DNA from: Flavobacterium sp. TAB 87
Lineage (GTDB): Bacteria; Bacteroidota; Bacteroidia; Flavobacteriales; Flavobacteriaceae
Direction: 5' to 3'
Length of the DNA stretch: 64,000 bases
NCBI RefSeq assembly: GCF_001529295.1
Contig: NZ_LLWK01000037.1
Span: 558,001 to 622,000, forward strand
Shown: positions 27,591 to 37,572 of the stretch, piece by piece
Numbering within the stretch: position 1 is the first letter of the stretch
Layout of the letters: every line of letters begins with the position of its first letter
Position numbers and translations under genes: made by a program
Notes under the pieces: model-generated
Told to the model about the DNA's origin: nothing
The model's database searches: none
What the model saw: the letters and a program-made list of their open reading frames with translations, nothing else

Positions 27591-29387
27591 TTAGTGATGA
27601 AGAACTTCTTCTCCTTCTTTCATCGGTATATTTTGCGGTACAAAATCTACATCATAATTCGGATTACTATAATCATAAGGCCAGCGGTGAACTTCAGGAA
27701 TTTCACCTGGCCAGTTACCGTGAATGTGTTCCACAGGCGTAGTCCACTCTAATGTTGTAGATCTCCAAGGATTCTGAATTGCTTTCTCTCCGTAGAAAAT
27801 ACTACTAAAAAAGTTATATAAGAATACTAATTGAAAAACTCCACCTACCAAAGCAAATACTGTAATTAATACGTTTACGTTTTGTAAGTCATCAAAAAGT
27901 GGAAAACTTGTATTGGTATAATATCTTCTTGGAAGACCAGCTAAACCAATAAAGTGCATTGGAAAGAAAACACCATAAGCACAAACTGCAGTTACCCAAA
28001 AGTGTATGTATCCTAAATTCTTGTTCAACATTCTACCGTACATTTTAGGAAACCAGTGGTAAACACCAGCAAACATTCCATAAAGAGCAGAAATACCCAT
28101 TACTAAGTGGAAGTGAGCAATTACGAAATAGGTATCGTGCACATTAATATCTAATGTACTATCTCCTAAAATAATTCCAGTTAAACCACCAGTAATAAAG
28201 GTTGAAACCATACCGATAGAAAACAACATTGCTGGATTAAACTGAAGGTTACCTTTCCATAAAGTTGTAATCCAGTTGAATGCCTTTACAGCTGACGGAA
28301 TTGCAATTAATAAAGTTGTAAAAGTAAATACAGAACCTAAAAATGGATTCATTCCGGAAATAAACATGTGGTGTCCCCAAACAATTGTCGAAAGAAACGC
28401 AATTGCTAAAACAGACATAATCATCGCTCTGTATCCAAAAATTGGTTTACGAGAACTTGTAGCTAATACTTCAGAAACAATACCCATTGCAGGTAAAATT
28501 ACAATATAAACTTCTGGGTGTCCTAAAAACCAAAATAAGTGCTCAAATAAAACTGGAGAACCTCCTTGATAATGCAAAACTTCACCAGCGATATAAATAT
28601 CAGATAAGAAGAAAGAAGTACCAAAACTTCTATCAAAAATTAATAATAACGCAGCCGATAATAAAACTGGAAACGAAATTACTCCAATAATAGCAGTTAC
28701 AAAAAATGTCCAAATCGTTAATGGAAGTCTAGTCATAGACATTCCTTTAGTTCTTAAGTTAATAACAGTAACGATATAATTTAAAGATCCCATTAAAGAA
28801 GATGCAATAAATATCGCCATAGAGATTAACCATAAAGTCATACCTGTTCCAGAACCTGGAATCGCTTGTGGCAAGGCACTTAATGGCGGATAGATTGTCC
28901 AACCTGCAGATGCTGGTCCTGCCTCTACGAATAAAGACGACAACATAATTACTGCGGAAAGAAAGAATAACCAATATGAAATCATGTTCATGAATCCAGA
29001 AGCCATGTCTCTAGCACCAATTTGAAGTGGTATCAATAAGTTACTAAAAGTTCCACTTAAACCGGCTGTAAGAACAAAAAACACCATTATAGTTCCGTGA
29101 ATAGTTACCAATGCCAAATAGGTATCATTACCCATAACGCCATCAGGTGCCATTCTATCACCTAATAAAACATTAAATAATTTAAATGACTCTTCTGGCC
29201 AAGCCAACTGCATTCTAAAAAGCATAGACATCATAATACCTATGATTCCCATTATAATACCTGTAATCAGGTACTGCTTTGCAATCATCTTGTGATCCGT
29301 ACTAAAAATATATTTAGTAACGAATGTCTCTTTATGATGATGTTCGTGTTCGTGATCGTGTCCGTGATCGTGACCTTCTGCTGACAT
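27591..29387 (-). CDS. ctaD: Cytochrome c oxidase subunit I
   Basis: A 598-residue heme-copper oxidase core subunit of the aa3 family with 12 or more helices. The CuB/Tyr site is WFLGHPEVYIVILPAMG, the CuB histidine pair is in WGHHMFISG, and the heme a3/a ligands are in HDTYFVIAHFHLVMG; the low-spin heme His is near TIHGTIMVFF. This type reduces O2 to water and pumps protons. The N-terminus has an unusual run of eleven His among the first 22 residues (GHDHGHDHEHEHHHKE), a possible metal-binding tail. It is the last gene of the act-cta operon, 30 bp after ctaC. Confidence 0.97.
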   Translation of the reverse strand: MSAEGHDHGHDHEHEHHHKETFVTKYIFSTDHKMIAKQYLITGIIMGIIGIMMSMLFRMQLAWPEESFKLFNVLLGDRMAPDGVMGNDTYLALVTIHGTIMVFFVLTAGLSGTFSNLLIPLQIGARDMASGFMNMISYWLFFLSAVIMLSSLFVEAGPASAGWTIYPPLSALPQAIPGSGTGMTLWLISMAIFIASSLMGSLNYIVTVINLRTKGMSMTRLPLTIWTFFVTAIIGVISFPVLLSAALLLIFDRSFGTSFFLSDIYIAGEVLHYQGGSPVLFEHLFWFLGHPEVYIVILPAMGIVSEVLATSSRKPIFGYRAMIMSVLAIAFLSTIVWGHHMFISGMNPFLGSVFTFTTLLIAIPSAVKAFNWITTLWKGNLQFNPAMLFSIGMVSTFITGGLTGIILGDSTLDINVHDTYFVIAHFHLVMGISALYGMFAGVYHWFPKMYGRMLNKNLGYIHFWVTAVCAYGVFFPMHFIGLAGLPRRYYTNTSFPLFDDLQNVNVLITVFALVGGVFQLVFLYNFFSSIFYGEKAIQNPWRSTTLEWTTPVEHIHGNWPGEIPEVHRWPYDYSNPNYDVDFVPQNIPMKEGEEVLHH

Positions 29388-29417
29388 ATATGTATACTTT
29401 AAATTTTCTTAATAATA

Positions 29418-30572
29418 TTATTTCATAGCTACCTTAACAACTTCAGTTGAATCTGCAGCAATAACAGAATCTGTTGGTGTTGCTGTTGGTTGCCCTGGAG
29501 CTGGTGCAGCATTTCTAATATCAATGGCTAAAGAAGTTTTTTCACTCAACCACTTTTTGTAATCTTCTGGCGTATCGACAACAATTTTCATTTGCATGTT
29601 GTAGTGCGAAGAACCACAAATTTTATTACACAGCAATAGGTAATCAAATGCATATGGATCTAGAGCAACTTCTCCATTTGCAACTAATTCTTCACTTTTC
29701 TTAGCACGTAAAGAGTTAATATTAGCAACTTTTTCGATCATATACGGCAATTCTCTATACTCGCTTGTCGTGTAAGTAGGGATAAAAGCAAACTCAGTAA
29801 CCATTCCAGGAACACAGTTCATCTGAGCTCTAAAATGTGGCATGTAAGCGGAGTGCAATACATCTTGTGAACGCATTTTAAAATGCACTTTTTTACCTTT
29901 CGGTATGTGTAATTCTGAAACTACAATATCATCTTGAGCATAAGGATCAGACATATCTACTCCTAATGTATTGATTCCTTCAATTAAACGAACGTTTGCT
30001 TTACCCAAAACATTATCTGGTCCAGCATATCGCGCCGTCCATTTGAACTGTTGGGCATATAGCTCAATTTCAATAACATCTTCATCTTTATCAACAAACA
30101 TAATATTGTTCCAAGCATACAATCCGTAAAGAATTAAACACGCTAGAACTATAGAAGGGATAATACTCCAAACTGCTTCTAATTTGTTACTATCGGCAAA
30201 AAATAAAGCTTTTTTGTCTTTATCACCTCTGTATTTAAAAGCAAAATAGTGTAATAATCCTTGTGTAATAAATTGAACAATAAATATTAATACCCAAGTA
30301 ATATTCATTAAGTTATCTACAGTATCACCATGCTCTGAAGCAGATGTATGCAAAACTAATGGTCCCCATACGATTAGTCCATAAATTGTTAAGATATAAA
30401 CGAATGCAAGAAAAGCAAACATAATATAACCTTGTACATTATTATCCCTATCAGAAGCAACTTGAGTATTGTCAATATTTGATCCTACTTGAGTAAGGTC
30501 AAATATTTTTGTCAATTGCCATAATGCAACTGCGAATAAAACTAAAACTATAATTATCAACAAACTTGTCAT
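29418..30572 (-). CDS. ctaC: Cytochrome c oxidase subunit II (CuA)
   Basis: A 384-residue protein with four predicted helices (about 2-20, 47-71, 87-112 and 133-154; most subunit II proteins have two) and a CuA cupredoxin domain. CuA ligands are His240 (VLHSAYMPHF), Cys315, Cys319, His323 and Met326 (CNKICGSSHYNM). The usual Glu between the cysteines, which supplies a backbone CuA ligand and a side-chain Mg/Mn ligand in other oxidases, is Lys317. About 45 extra residues lie between Met257 and Cys315. There is no C-terminal cytochrome c domain; the tail is Ala/Pro/Thr-rich. Confidence 0.95.
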   Translation of the reverse strand: MTSLLIIIVLVLFAVALWQLTKIFDLTQVGSNIDNTQVASDRDNNVQGYIMFAFLAFVYILTIYGLIVWGPLVLHTSASEHGDTVDNLMNITWVLIFIVQFITQGLLHYFAFKYRGDKDKKALFFADSNKLEAVWSIIPSIVLACLILYGLYAWNNIMFVDKDEDVIEIELYAQQFKWTARYAGPDNVLGKANVRLIEGINTLGVDMSDPYAQDDIVVSELHIPKGKKVHFKMRSQDVLHSAYMPHFRAQMNCVPGMVTEFAFIPTYTTSEYRELPYMIEKVANINSLRAKKSEELVANGEVALDPYAFDYLLLCNKICGSSHYNMQMKIVVDTPEDYKKWLSEKTSLAIDIRNAAPAPGQPTATPTDSVIAADSTEVVKVAMK

Positions 30573-30591
30573 CTGTTTTTATCTTTTAAAA

Positions 30592-31953
30592 TTAATAATG
30601 AAAATGCTTACTTTCTTCGATAAATGGATTTCTTTTTGCCAATAAAGGAGATTTAGCCAATGCTGAGAATACAACAAAAATAAATAAACCTAAAAAGAAA
30701 AATATAGACCCAATTTCTGAAGCTCCAATAAACCATCTGTCACCAACAGATCCTGGCATAATCATGTTAAAGAAGTCAATATAATGACCCAATAAAATAA
30801 CAACTCCAGCCATAACTAGTACCCAATTAATTCTTTTGAAATCACTACTCATTAAAATTAATAATGGGAAAATAAAATTCAAAGCAACAGCACCAAAAAA
30901 TGGTAAGTTATAATCGCGAATTCTAGTTACAAAATATGTTACCTCTTCAGGGATATTTGCGTACCAAATCAACATAAACTGCGAGAACCATAAGTATGTC
31001 CAGAAAATACTAAAACCGAACATATATTTCGCTAAATCATGAATATGACTGTTGTTTACAAAATCTAAATATCCAAGAGATTTTAAGAATATTGCAACCA
31101 ATGCTATTACAGTAATACCACTTACAATAAAACTTGCAAGTACATACCATCCAAACAAAGTACTAAACCAATGTGGATCAAAAGACATAATCCAATCCCA
31201 AGACATAATTGATTCAGATACAATAAAGAATACTAAAAACCCAGCCGAAGCTTTAAAGTTCTTTTTATAGTACAGATCATCATTAGCTTCATCTTGTGCC
31301 AAACAATTTTTTCTACTGTAGTAATTATATAAGTTCCAACCACCTAAAAATATAGCTGCTCTTACGATCCAAAAAGGGAAATTTAAATAACCCGATTTGT
31401 TAGCAACAAGTGCATCATAATTAGCATGATTAGGATCAGTAACTCCTTCTGCTAACCAAGTAAATAAATGGTTAAAGTGCAATCCGCATAAAATTAAAAG
31501 AACAAAAAATATCAATGAACCAACCGGCAAATAAGCTGTAATTCCTTGCATTACCCTAAACAAAACTGGAGACCAACCTGCCGAAGCAACTTGCTGTATA
31601 GCATAAAATGCTAGAACTCCCATAGTTAAAAGTAAAAAGAAAATACAAGCTACATAAAACGCAGCCCATGGTTTATTTTGCAACTGATGCAAAACGTGAT
31701 TTAAGTGTTCAGTATGCTCATCAGCTTGAGCGACATTAGCTTTCTTGTCTGTACTTACAGCGTGTGCATCATGCGATTCAACCGCTGTAGCTGCATGAGC
31801 TTCACCATGTCCGTCATGAGATTCTGCCGCAAGAATAGCTTCTACTTCTTGAATGTCTTTGGGGGCAGTTAAAAAACCATAACCAATACCTAAGACTCCT
31901 AAGGCCATTAAGATGATTGAAAATGTTTTTAATTTACTTGAAAATGTATACAT
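30592..31953 (-). CDS. actF: Alternative complex III, ActF subunit (NrfD-like)
   Basis: A quinol-binding-type membrane subunit of alternative complex III with about ten helices, similar to ActC but more divergent. After the first helix (about 7-24) there is a His-rich, Ala-rich soluble stretch, roughly residues 40-90 (SHDGHGEAHAA, SHDAHAVS, HTEHLNHVLH), then the helices. I chose the ATG at 31951-31953 (MYTFSSKLK); an upstream ATG at 31980 would add nine residues that overlap the actE end region. It lies 27 bp after actE and 19 bp before ctaC, coupling complex III to the oxidase genes. Confidence 0.9.
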   Translation of the reverse strand: MYTFSSKLKTFSIILMALGVLGIGYGFLTAPKDIQEVEAILAAESHDGHGEAHAATAVESHDAHAVSTDKKANVAQADEHTEHLNHVLHQLQNKPWAAFYVACIFFLLLTMGVLAFYAIQQVASAGWSPVLFRVMQGITAYLPVGSLIFFVLLILCGLHFNHLFTWLAEGVTDPNHANYDALVANKSGYLNFPFWIVRAAIFLGGWNLYNYYSRKNCLAQDEANDDLYYKKNFKASAGFLVFFIVSESIMSWDWIMSFDPHWFSTLFGWYVLASFIVSGITVIALVAIFLKSLGYLDFVNNSHIHDLAKYMFGFSIFWTYLWFSQFMLIWYANIPEEVTYFVTRIRDYNLPFFGAVALNFIFPLLILMSSDFKRINWVLVMAGVVILLGHYIDFFNMIMPGSVGDRWFIGASEIGSIFFFLGLFIFVVFSALAKSPLLAKRNPFIEESKHFHY

Positions 31954-31980
31954 ATCTAATACGATCAGTTTGTTCAACAA

Positions 31981-32526
31981 TTATAATTGGCTCTTTAGTT
32001 CTAAAACATAGTCAGCAACTAACCAACGTTCGTGGGCACTCAATTGATTCGAATGTGAACCCATTGCGTTTAAACCATAAGTTTGTACATGAAAGATACT
32101 CCCAAGAGTAAGATCTCTATCTTTGTAACTAGGAACTCCTAAGAACTTTTCTCTTTCCACTAACTTACCTTTTCCGTCACCAGCACCACCGTGGCAAGAA
32201 ATGCAATAAATATCATAAAGCACTTTCCCTTCCGCAGAAGCATGTTCTAAAGAATCTAAAGGAGACTTTAAATTTGCTTTTGCCATGTCATAACCTTCAG
32301 GAGTATTTGGATACTCATAAGGTTCAAAACCTCTATTTATAGTTCCATCTACTGGAAGCTGTCCTTCTTTTCCTCCCTTAAATGCGCTTGATTCTGCATA
32401 CGTTTCGTAACCTACAGATTCGTACATATCAGGAAAATATTGATAGTTGGGCTCCAACTTATTGTGACAAGAAGAAACTAAAACAGTTATACCAACTAGT
32501 AGCGTTATTTTATATACTCTTTTCAT
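31981..32526 (-). CDS. actE: Alternative complex III, ActE monoheme cytochrome c lipoprotein
   Basis: A 181-residue lipoprotein: hydrophobic residues 6-17 and lipobox LVSSC with Cys20. A class I cytochrome c domain follows with heme motif CISCHGG (near residue 106) and an axial Met candidate in LNAMGSHSNQL. ActE carries electrons between ActA and the downstream acceptor (here the caa3 oxidase). It lies 8 bp after actD and 27 bp before actF. Confidence 0.93.
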   Translation of the reverse strand: MKRVYKITLLVGITVLVSSCHNKLEPNYQYFPDMYESVGYETYAESSAFKGGKEGQLPVDGTINRGFEPYEYPNTPEGYDMAKANLKSPLDSLEHASAEGKVLYDIYCISCHGGAGDGKGKLVEREKFLGVPSYKDRDLTLGSIFHVQTYGLNAMGSHSNQLSAHERWLVADYVLELKSQL

Positions 32527-32534
32527 AGTTGTAA

Positions 32535-33056
32535 TTAATTCTTTTCTATTACTTTAACTTCTACTGCTCCTGTATTTTGAAAGAAAGAAATTAACTCCTC
32601 TTCGTTATCATTAACAGCAACTTCCATTAAAAAGTGATCATCAGTAGTTCTTACATCAGGATTTTCCGCTTCTTTAAATGGCCAAAGTTTGCTTCTCATA
32701 TAAAAGGTAATAACCATCAAGTGAGCTGCAAAAAAAACAGTCATTTCAAACATAATTGGAACGAATGCCGGCATGTTTTGAATAAAGCTAAAGCTAGGCT
32801 TTCCTCCAATATCCTGAGGCCAGTCATGAATCATAATATAACTCATCATAAATGTTGCAAAGGCTAACCCTACGCAACCATAAAGAAACGAGCAAATTGC
32901 TAATCTTGATGGAGCCAATCCCATTGCTTTATCTAAACCGTGAACAGGAAATGGTGTAAAAACTTCCTCAATATGATGATGAGCAGCCCTTGTTGATTTA
33001 ACAGCATCCATCAAAACATCATCGTCATTATAAATGGCGTATATTACTTTACTCAT
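32535..33056 (-). CDS. actD: Alternative complex III, ActD subunit (DUF3341)
   Basis: A 173-residue DUF3341 protein with two membrane helices (about 52-76 and 92-118) and a small cytoplasmic N-terminal domain (IYAIYNDDDVLMDAVKSTR ... EEVFTPFPVHGLDKAMGL), the standard ActD pattern. It is a structural subunit without cofactors. Its start overlaps the end of actC by 8 bp and actE follows 8 bp later. Confidence 0.93.
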   Translation of the reverse strand: MSKVIYAIYNDDDVLMDAVKSTRAAHHHIEEVFTPFPVHGLDKAMGLAPSRLAICSFLYGCVGLAFATFMMSYIMIHDWPQDIGGKPSFSFIQNMPAFVPIMFEMTVFFAAHLMVITFYMRSKLWPFKEAENPDVRTTDDHFLMEVAVNDNEEELISFFQNTGAVEVKVIEKN

Positions 33057-34452
33057 GATGTGAATTTTTATTTTCTTTTCTTTCTCTAATGTAATTATCT
33101 CCAGTTCCTTTCAAAATAGTTTTCACTTCTGCCTGAGCAATCACAGGGAATGTTCTAGCGTATAATAAAAATAATACGAAGAAGAAACCAATTGTTCCGA
33201 TGAAGATACCAATATCTACAAAGGTAGGTGAAAACATAGTCCAAGAAGATGGTAAATAATCTCTATGTAATGAAGTAACAATAATTACGAACCTTTCAAA
33301 CCACATTCCGATGTTTACAACAATCGAGATAATAAAAGAGAACATTATACTTGTTCTTAATTTCTTAAACCACATAAATTGAGGAGAGAATACGTTACAA
33401 GTCATCATCGACCAATAAGCCCACCAGTAAGGACCTGTAGCTCTATTTAAAAAAGCGTATTGCTCATACTCTACTCCAGAATACCACGCTACAAACAGCT
33501 CGGTTATGTACGCCACACCAACAATAGAACCCGTAATCATAATTACGATATTCATTAATTCAATATGTTGTAATGTGATGTAAGATTCTAAATTAGACAC
33601 TTTTCTCATAATAATAAGTAAAGTGTTTACCATTGCAAATCCCGAAAAAACTGCTCCAGCAACGAAGTAAGGAGGGAAAATTGTAGTATGCCATCCTGGA
33701 ATAACAGAAGTAGCAAAGTCCATCGATACAATCGTGTGTACTGAAAGTACTAAAGGAGTTGCTAAACCAGCAAGCACTAAAGATACTTCTTCAAAACGCT
33801 GCCAATCTTTAGCTCTACCGCTCCATCCAAAACTTAAAATAGAATACACTCTTTTATTAAAAGGAGTAATTGCGCGGTCACGTAACATTGCAAAGTCAGG
33901 AAGTAAACCAGTCCACCAGAAAACTAATGAAACAGATAAGTACGTTGAAATTGCAAATACATCCCACAGCAGTGGTGAGTTAAAGTTAACCCATAATGAT
34001 CCAAATTGATTTGGTATAGGTAAAACCCAATATGCCAACCAAGGACGACCCATGTGTATAATTGGAAATAATCCGGCTTGAATAACTGAAAAAATAGTCA
34101 TTGCTTCTGCAGATCGGTTAATTGCCATTCTCCATCGTTGACGGAAGAGCAGTAATACGGCCGAGATCAAGGTTCCAGCGTGACCAATACCAACCCACCA
34201 AACGAAGTTAGTAATATCCCATGCCCAACCAACAGTTTTGTTTAATCCCCATGTTCCAATTCCTGTAGAGACGGTGTATATTATACAGCCTATTCCCCAG
34301 AGAAAGGCTGTTAATGCGATTGAAAATACAATCCACCAATGTTTATTCGCTTTACCTTCGACTGGAGCTGCAACATCTACAGTTATATCGTGATAAGATT
34401 TATCACCTATAATCAAAGGTTTTCTAATGGGTGCTTCGTAGTGAGACGACAT
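33049..34452 (-). CDS. actC: Alternative complex III, ActC quinol-oxidizing subunit (NrfD/PsrC)
   Basis: A 467-residue NrfD/PsrC-type membrane subunit with about ten helices (for example WWIVFSIALTAFLWGIGCII). The segment WWVGIGHAGTLISAVLLLF and the HMGRPWLAYW motif are characteristic of the menaquinol site. ActC takes electrons from menaquinol and passes them to the Fe-S clusters of ActB. It lies 37 bp after actB and overlaps actD. Confidence 0.95.
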   Translation of the reverse strand: MSSHYEAPIRKPLIIGDKSYHDITVDVAAPVEGKANKHWWIVFSIALTAFLWGIGCIIYTVSTGIGTWGLNKTVGWAWDITNFVWWVGIGHAGTLISAVLLLFRQRWRMAINRSAEAMTIFSVIQAGLFPIIHMGRPWLAYWVLPIPNQFGSLWVNFNSPLLWDVFAISTYLSVSLVFWWTGLLPDFAMLRDRAITPFNKRVYSILSFGWSGRAKDWQRFEEVSLVLAGLATPLVLSVHTIVSMDFATSVIPGWHTTIFPPYFVAGAVFSGFAMVNTLLIIMRKVSNLESYITLQHIELMNIVIMITGSIVGVAYITELFVAWYSGVEYEQYAFLNRATGPYWWAYWSMMTCNVFSPQFMWFKKLRTSIMFSFIISIVVNIGMWFERFVIIVTSLHRDYLPSSWTMFSPTFVDIGIFIGTIGFFFVLFLLYARTFPVIAQAEVKTILKGTGDNYIRERKENKNSHHE

Positions 34453-34489
34453 AATCCTTTATATGTTTCTTAATTAATATTTTTTTGTA

Positions 34490-37400
34490 CTAGGTATTTC
34501 TAACTTTAACATGATAAATCACATTAGGTTTTGTTCCAACATGTTCTAACAAATGATACATTCTATCATCAGCAACCAATTCGGCTACTTTGCTTTCTTT
34601 ATCATTTATATCCCCAAAAACCATAGCTCCAGAAGAACAAGCACTAGAACAAGCCGTTTGGAATTCACCATCTTTAATCTCTCTACCTTCGCGTTTTGCT
34701 GTTAAAATAGTCAATTGCGTCATTTGAATACACATTGAACATTTCTCCATAACTCCACGAGAACGTACATTCACATCCGGATTCAACACCATGCGTCCTA
34801 AATCATCATTCATATGATAATCAAATTCACTGTTTTTGCTGTATAAGAACCAGTTGAAACGACGTACCTTATAAGGACAGTTGTTTGCACAGTAACGAGT
34901 TCCTACGCATCTGTTGTACGCCATTTGATTTTGACCTTGACGACCATGAGAAGTTGCCGCTACTGGACAAACTGTTTCACAAGGCGCATGGTTACAATGC
35001 TGACACATTACAGGTTGAAAAGCTACTTGAGGATTATCTGAAGCGTGTTCCATTTCATTAAAAGTTGACAATGAACTAGATAACCCAGAGATATTCTCTT
35101 TTCTTTCAATATCCTCCGCAAAGGTTGTATCAGAAGAATAATATCTATCAATACGCAACCAGTGCATATCACGACTTCTTCTAATTTCTGACTTACCAAC
35201 TACAGGAACGTTATTCTCTGCGTGACAAGCAATAACACAAGCTCCACAACCAGTACAAGCATTTAAATCAATAGAAAGATTAAAATGATGCCCAATAGAA
35301 CGATCAAACGAATCCCATAAATCTACTGATGTAGCTGCAACTTCTTTGTGATCTAAAGATACCACTGGTTGTTCGTTCCAATGTGCTGCATCTTTAGTAT
35401 TGAATATTTCTAATGTAGTCTCTTTAATAATATCACCTCTTCCCATCAAAGTCTTTTGACCTTGAACACAAGCAAATTCATGCTCGCCAGAAGCAGCTTC
35501 TATTACTACAGTTTGTACGTTTTTAAAATCTTTATATAGAGCGTAAGCATTAACACCTACCATCATCTCTTCTTTCATAGCCGCTTTACGACCGTAACCT
35601 AAAGCGATTCCAACAGTTCCAACAGCTTGACCTGGTTGTACAATTACAGGCACGTTTTCTAACTTAATGCCATTTACAGTTAAGTTAGCATAACTACCAT
35701 TTAAGCCACCATTTGCAACAATTTGATTAGTTAACCCTAATCTTTTTGCATCAGCATTGGCAACAGTAACATAGTTATCCCATGAAACTCTTGTTAATGG
35801 ATCTGGAAATTCTTGCAACCATGGATTGTTTGCTTGCTGCCCATCTCCCATACCTGTCTTAGTATACAATACCAATTCAGTTCCGTTTGATTTAGAAGCA
35901 GAAAGTGCACTAGCAGCCGCATTGTAATTTGCAGAACCAGCGCCTAAAGCATTTGTAGCAGAAACAAAAATACCATCGTGTAAAACTTTATTCCAAAAAG
36001 TACCACCAATTACAGATGAAGCATTTACTTTAACATAATCGTAGTACGTACCTGAAATTCCATTTAGAGAAAGTAAAACATCTTGAAACTGTTTAGTATC
36101 AAATATCGGTCTAATTGTAGGCTGCGTTAATCCATAAGTTCCTTTTGTAATACTAACATCACCCCAAGACTCTAAATAATGAGGAACAGCAGCAGCAACA
36201 GTAGAAAGTAAAGCCGTCTCATCTTCCTTTAATGAAAAAGCAACAGATGTAGTTACTTTTTTCAGACCTGAAGCAAATCCTTCTGAATCTGCTAAAGTAT
36301 AAACTGGATTCACACCACTCATTAATAAAGTGTGTACTTTCCCTGCTTTCATATCGGCCAACAATTGAGATACAGTAGCATTAGAACCTTTTCTAATTTG
36401 TCTTGTACCAACAGTTGTAAATGACTCACTAGCTAAAGCTTGATTAACAGCTAAAACTAATAATTGAGCATTTTTATCATCAATTCCAGAAACCAAAACT
36501 CCTTTTGAACCAGCAGCTTTTAATTGTTGAGCAGCCTTAGTAACTTCAGCTTTAAAAGCTGAATCTAAATTTACACCAACAGCAGAACCTGTAATAATAT
36601 TATAAATTTGAACTAGAGCTTGTTTTTGATTTGCCGAACTCATAGCAATACGTTTATCAGCTGCAGCACCAGACAAAGTCATATTAGACTCTAACTGAAA
36701 ATGACGCGACATCTTCCCGTTTCTAGGAATTCTTCCCTGAGCATAACCAGAATCATACCCACCACCTTGCCAATCTCCAAGAAAATCAGCACCAACACTT
36801 ACTATTAATGAAGCTTTTGAAAAATCATAATCAACTAAAGCTCTTTCACCATACACTTCTTCAAAAGCATCTAAAGCTTCAGACGAAGATACAGCGTCAT
36901 AAATAACATGTTTAGCTCCAGGATTATTAGAAACAAACTCTCCAATTAATTTTTCTGTTGACGGACTCGCTAAAGTATTAGTTAACAAAACAACTTGACC
37001 TCCTTTTGCTTTCGCATCAGCAAGACTCGCTTTGATTTTTAAATCTACTGCGGACCAAGTTGAGGCTTTACCTTCAATTTTAGGCTCTCTCAAACGCGTA
37101 CTGTCATATAAAGACAATATAGAGGCGTGAATTCTAGCATTAGCAGCAAATTTCGCTCCTTCAACCGTATTATTCTCAATCTTAATAGGGCGCCCTTCTC
37201 GCGTTTTTACCAATATGTTTGCAAAGTCAAAACCATCAAAGACAGTAGTAGCATAATAATCTGCAACTCCAGGAATGATTTGTTCTGGCTGTAAAACGTA
37301 AGGTATTGATTTGTTTACAGGCCCTTCGCACGCAGCCAAAGTAACTGCTGCTGTACTAAAACCAACGTACTTTAAAAAGTCACGACGTGATGTCGAAGAA

Positions 37401-37540
37401 GAAGACAAAGCTCCTCCATTTCCTAAAAACTCATCAGTAGGAATCTCTTCAACAAATTCGTTATTTCTAAGCGCCTCAACAATAGAACTATTATCTTCTA
37501 GTTCTTCAACACTTTTCCAGTATTTTTTGTTTGATGACAT
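34490..37540 (-). CDS. actB: Alternative complex III, ActB Fe-S subunit with molybdopterin-like domain
   Basis: A 1016-residue fusion. Residues about 1-60 form a long N-terminal extension leading into a Tat-type signal (SRRDFLKYVGFSTAAVTLAA). Residues about 90-740 resemble the molybdopterin oxidoreductase catalytic subunit, which in ActB proteins carries no Mo cofactor. Residues about 760-1016 form a ferredoxin-like domain with four Cys clusters: CTGCGACVIACH, CQHCNHAPCETVCP, CVGTRYCANNCPYK and a KCSMCIQ motif with distal cysteines. It passes electrons from ActC quinol oxidation to ActA hemes. It lies 33 bp after actA. Confidence 0.95.
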   Translation of the reverse strand: MSSNKKYWKSVEELEDNSSIVEALRNNEFVEEIPTDEFLGNGGALSSSSTSRRDFLKYVGFSTAAVTLAACEGPVNKSIPYVLQPEQIIPGVADYYATTVFDGFDFANILVKTREGRPIKIENNTVEGAKFAANARIHASILSLYDSTRLREPKIEGKASTWSAVDLKIKASLADAKAKGGQVVLLTNTLASPSTEKLIGEFVSNNPGAKHVIYDAVSSSEALDAFEEVYGERALVDYDFSKASLIVSVGADFLGDWQGGGYDSGYAQGRIPRNGKMSRHFQLESNMTLSGAAADKRIAMSSANQKQALVQIYNIITGSAVGVNLDSAFKAEVTKAAQQLKAAGSKGVLVSGIDDKNAQLLVLAVNQALASESFTTVGTRQIRKGSNATVSQLLADMKAGKVHTLLMSGVNPVYTLADSEGFASGLKKVTTSVAFSLKEDETALLSTVAAAVPHYLESWGDVSITKGTYGLTQPTIRPIFDTKQFQDVLLSLNGISGTYYDYVKVNASSVIGGTFWNKVLHDGIFVSATNALGAGSANYNAAASALSASKSNGTELVLYTKTGMGDGQQANNPWLQEFPDPLTRVSWDNYVTVANADAKRLGLTNQIVANGGLNGSYANLTVNGIKLENVPVIVQPGQAVGTVGIALGYGRKAAMKEEMMVGVNAYALYKDFKNVQTVVIEAASGEHEFACVQGQKTLMGRGDIIKETTLEIFNTKDAAHWNEQPVVSLDHKEVAATSVDLWDSFDRSIGHHFNLSIDLNACTGCGACVIACHAENNVPVVGKSEIRRSRDMHWLRIDRYYSSDTTFAEDIERKENISGLSSSLSTFNEMEHASDNPQVAFQPVMCQHCNHAPCETVCPVAATSHGRQGQNQMAYNRCVGTRYCANNCPYKVRRFNWFLYSKNSEFDYHMNDDLGRMVLNPDVNVRSRGVMEKCSMCIQMTQLTILTAKREGREIKDGEFQTACSSACSSGAMVFGDINDKESKVAELVADDRMYHLLEHVGTKPNVIYHVKVRNT

Positions 37541-37572
37541 TGTATATAAATATTAAAATCTTAATAATTCGA

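Noticed and set aside
28487-28690. Plus-strand open frame inside ctaD
   Set aside because: Antisense to conserved transmembrane coding sequence; Lys/Ile/Gln-rich with no start context.
34490-37540. Molybdenum enzyme function for ActB
   Set aside because: The molybdopterin-like domain sits in an alternative complex III operon, where ActB is known to lack Mo cofactor; context outweighs domain similarity.
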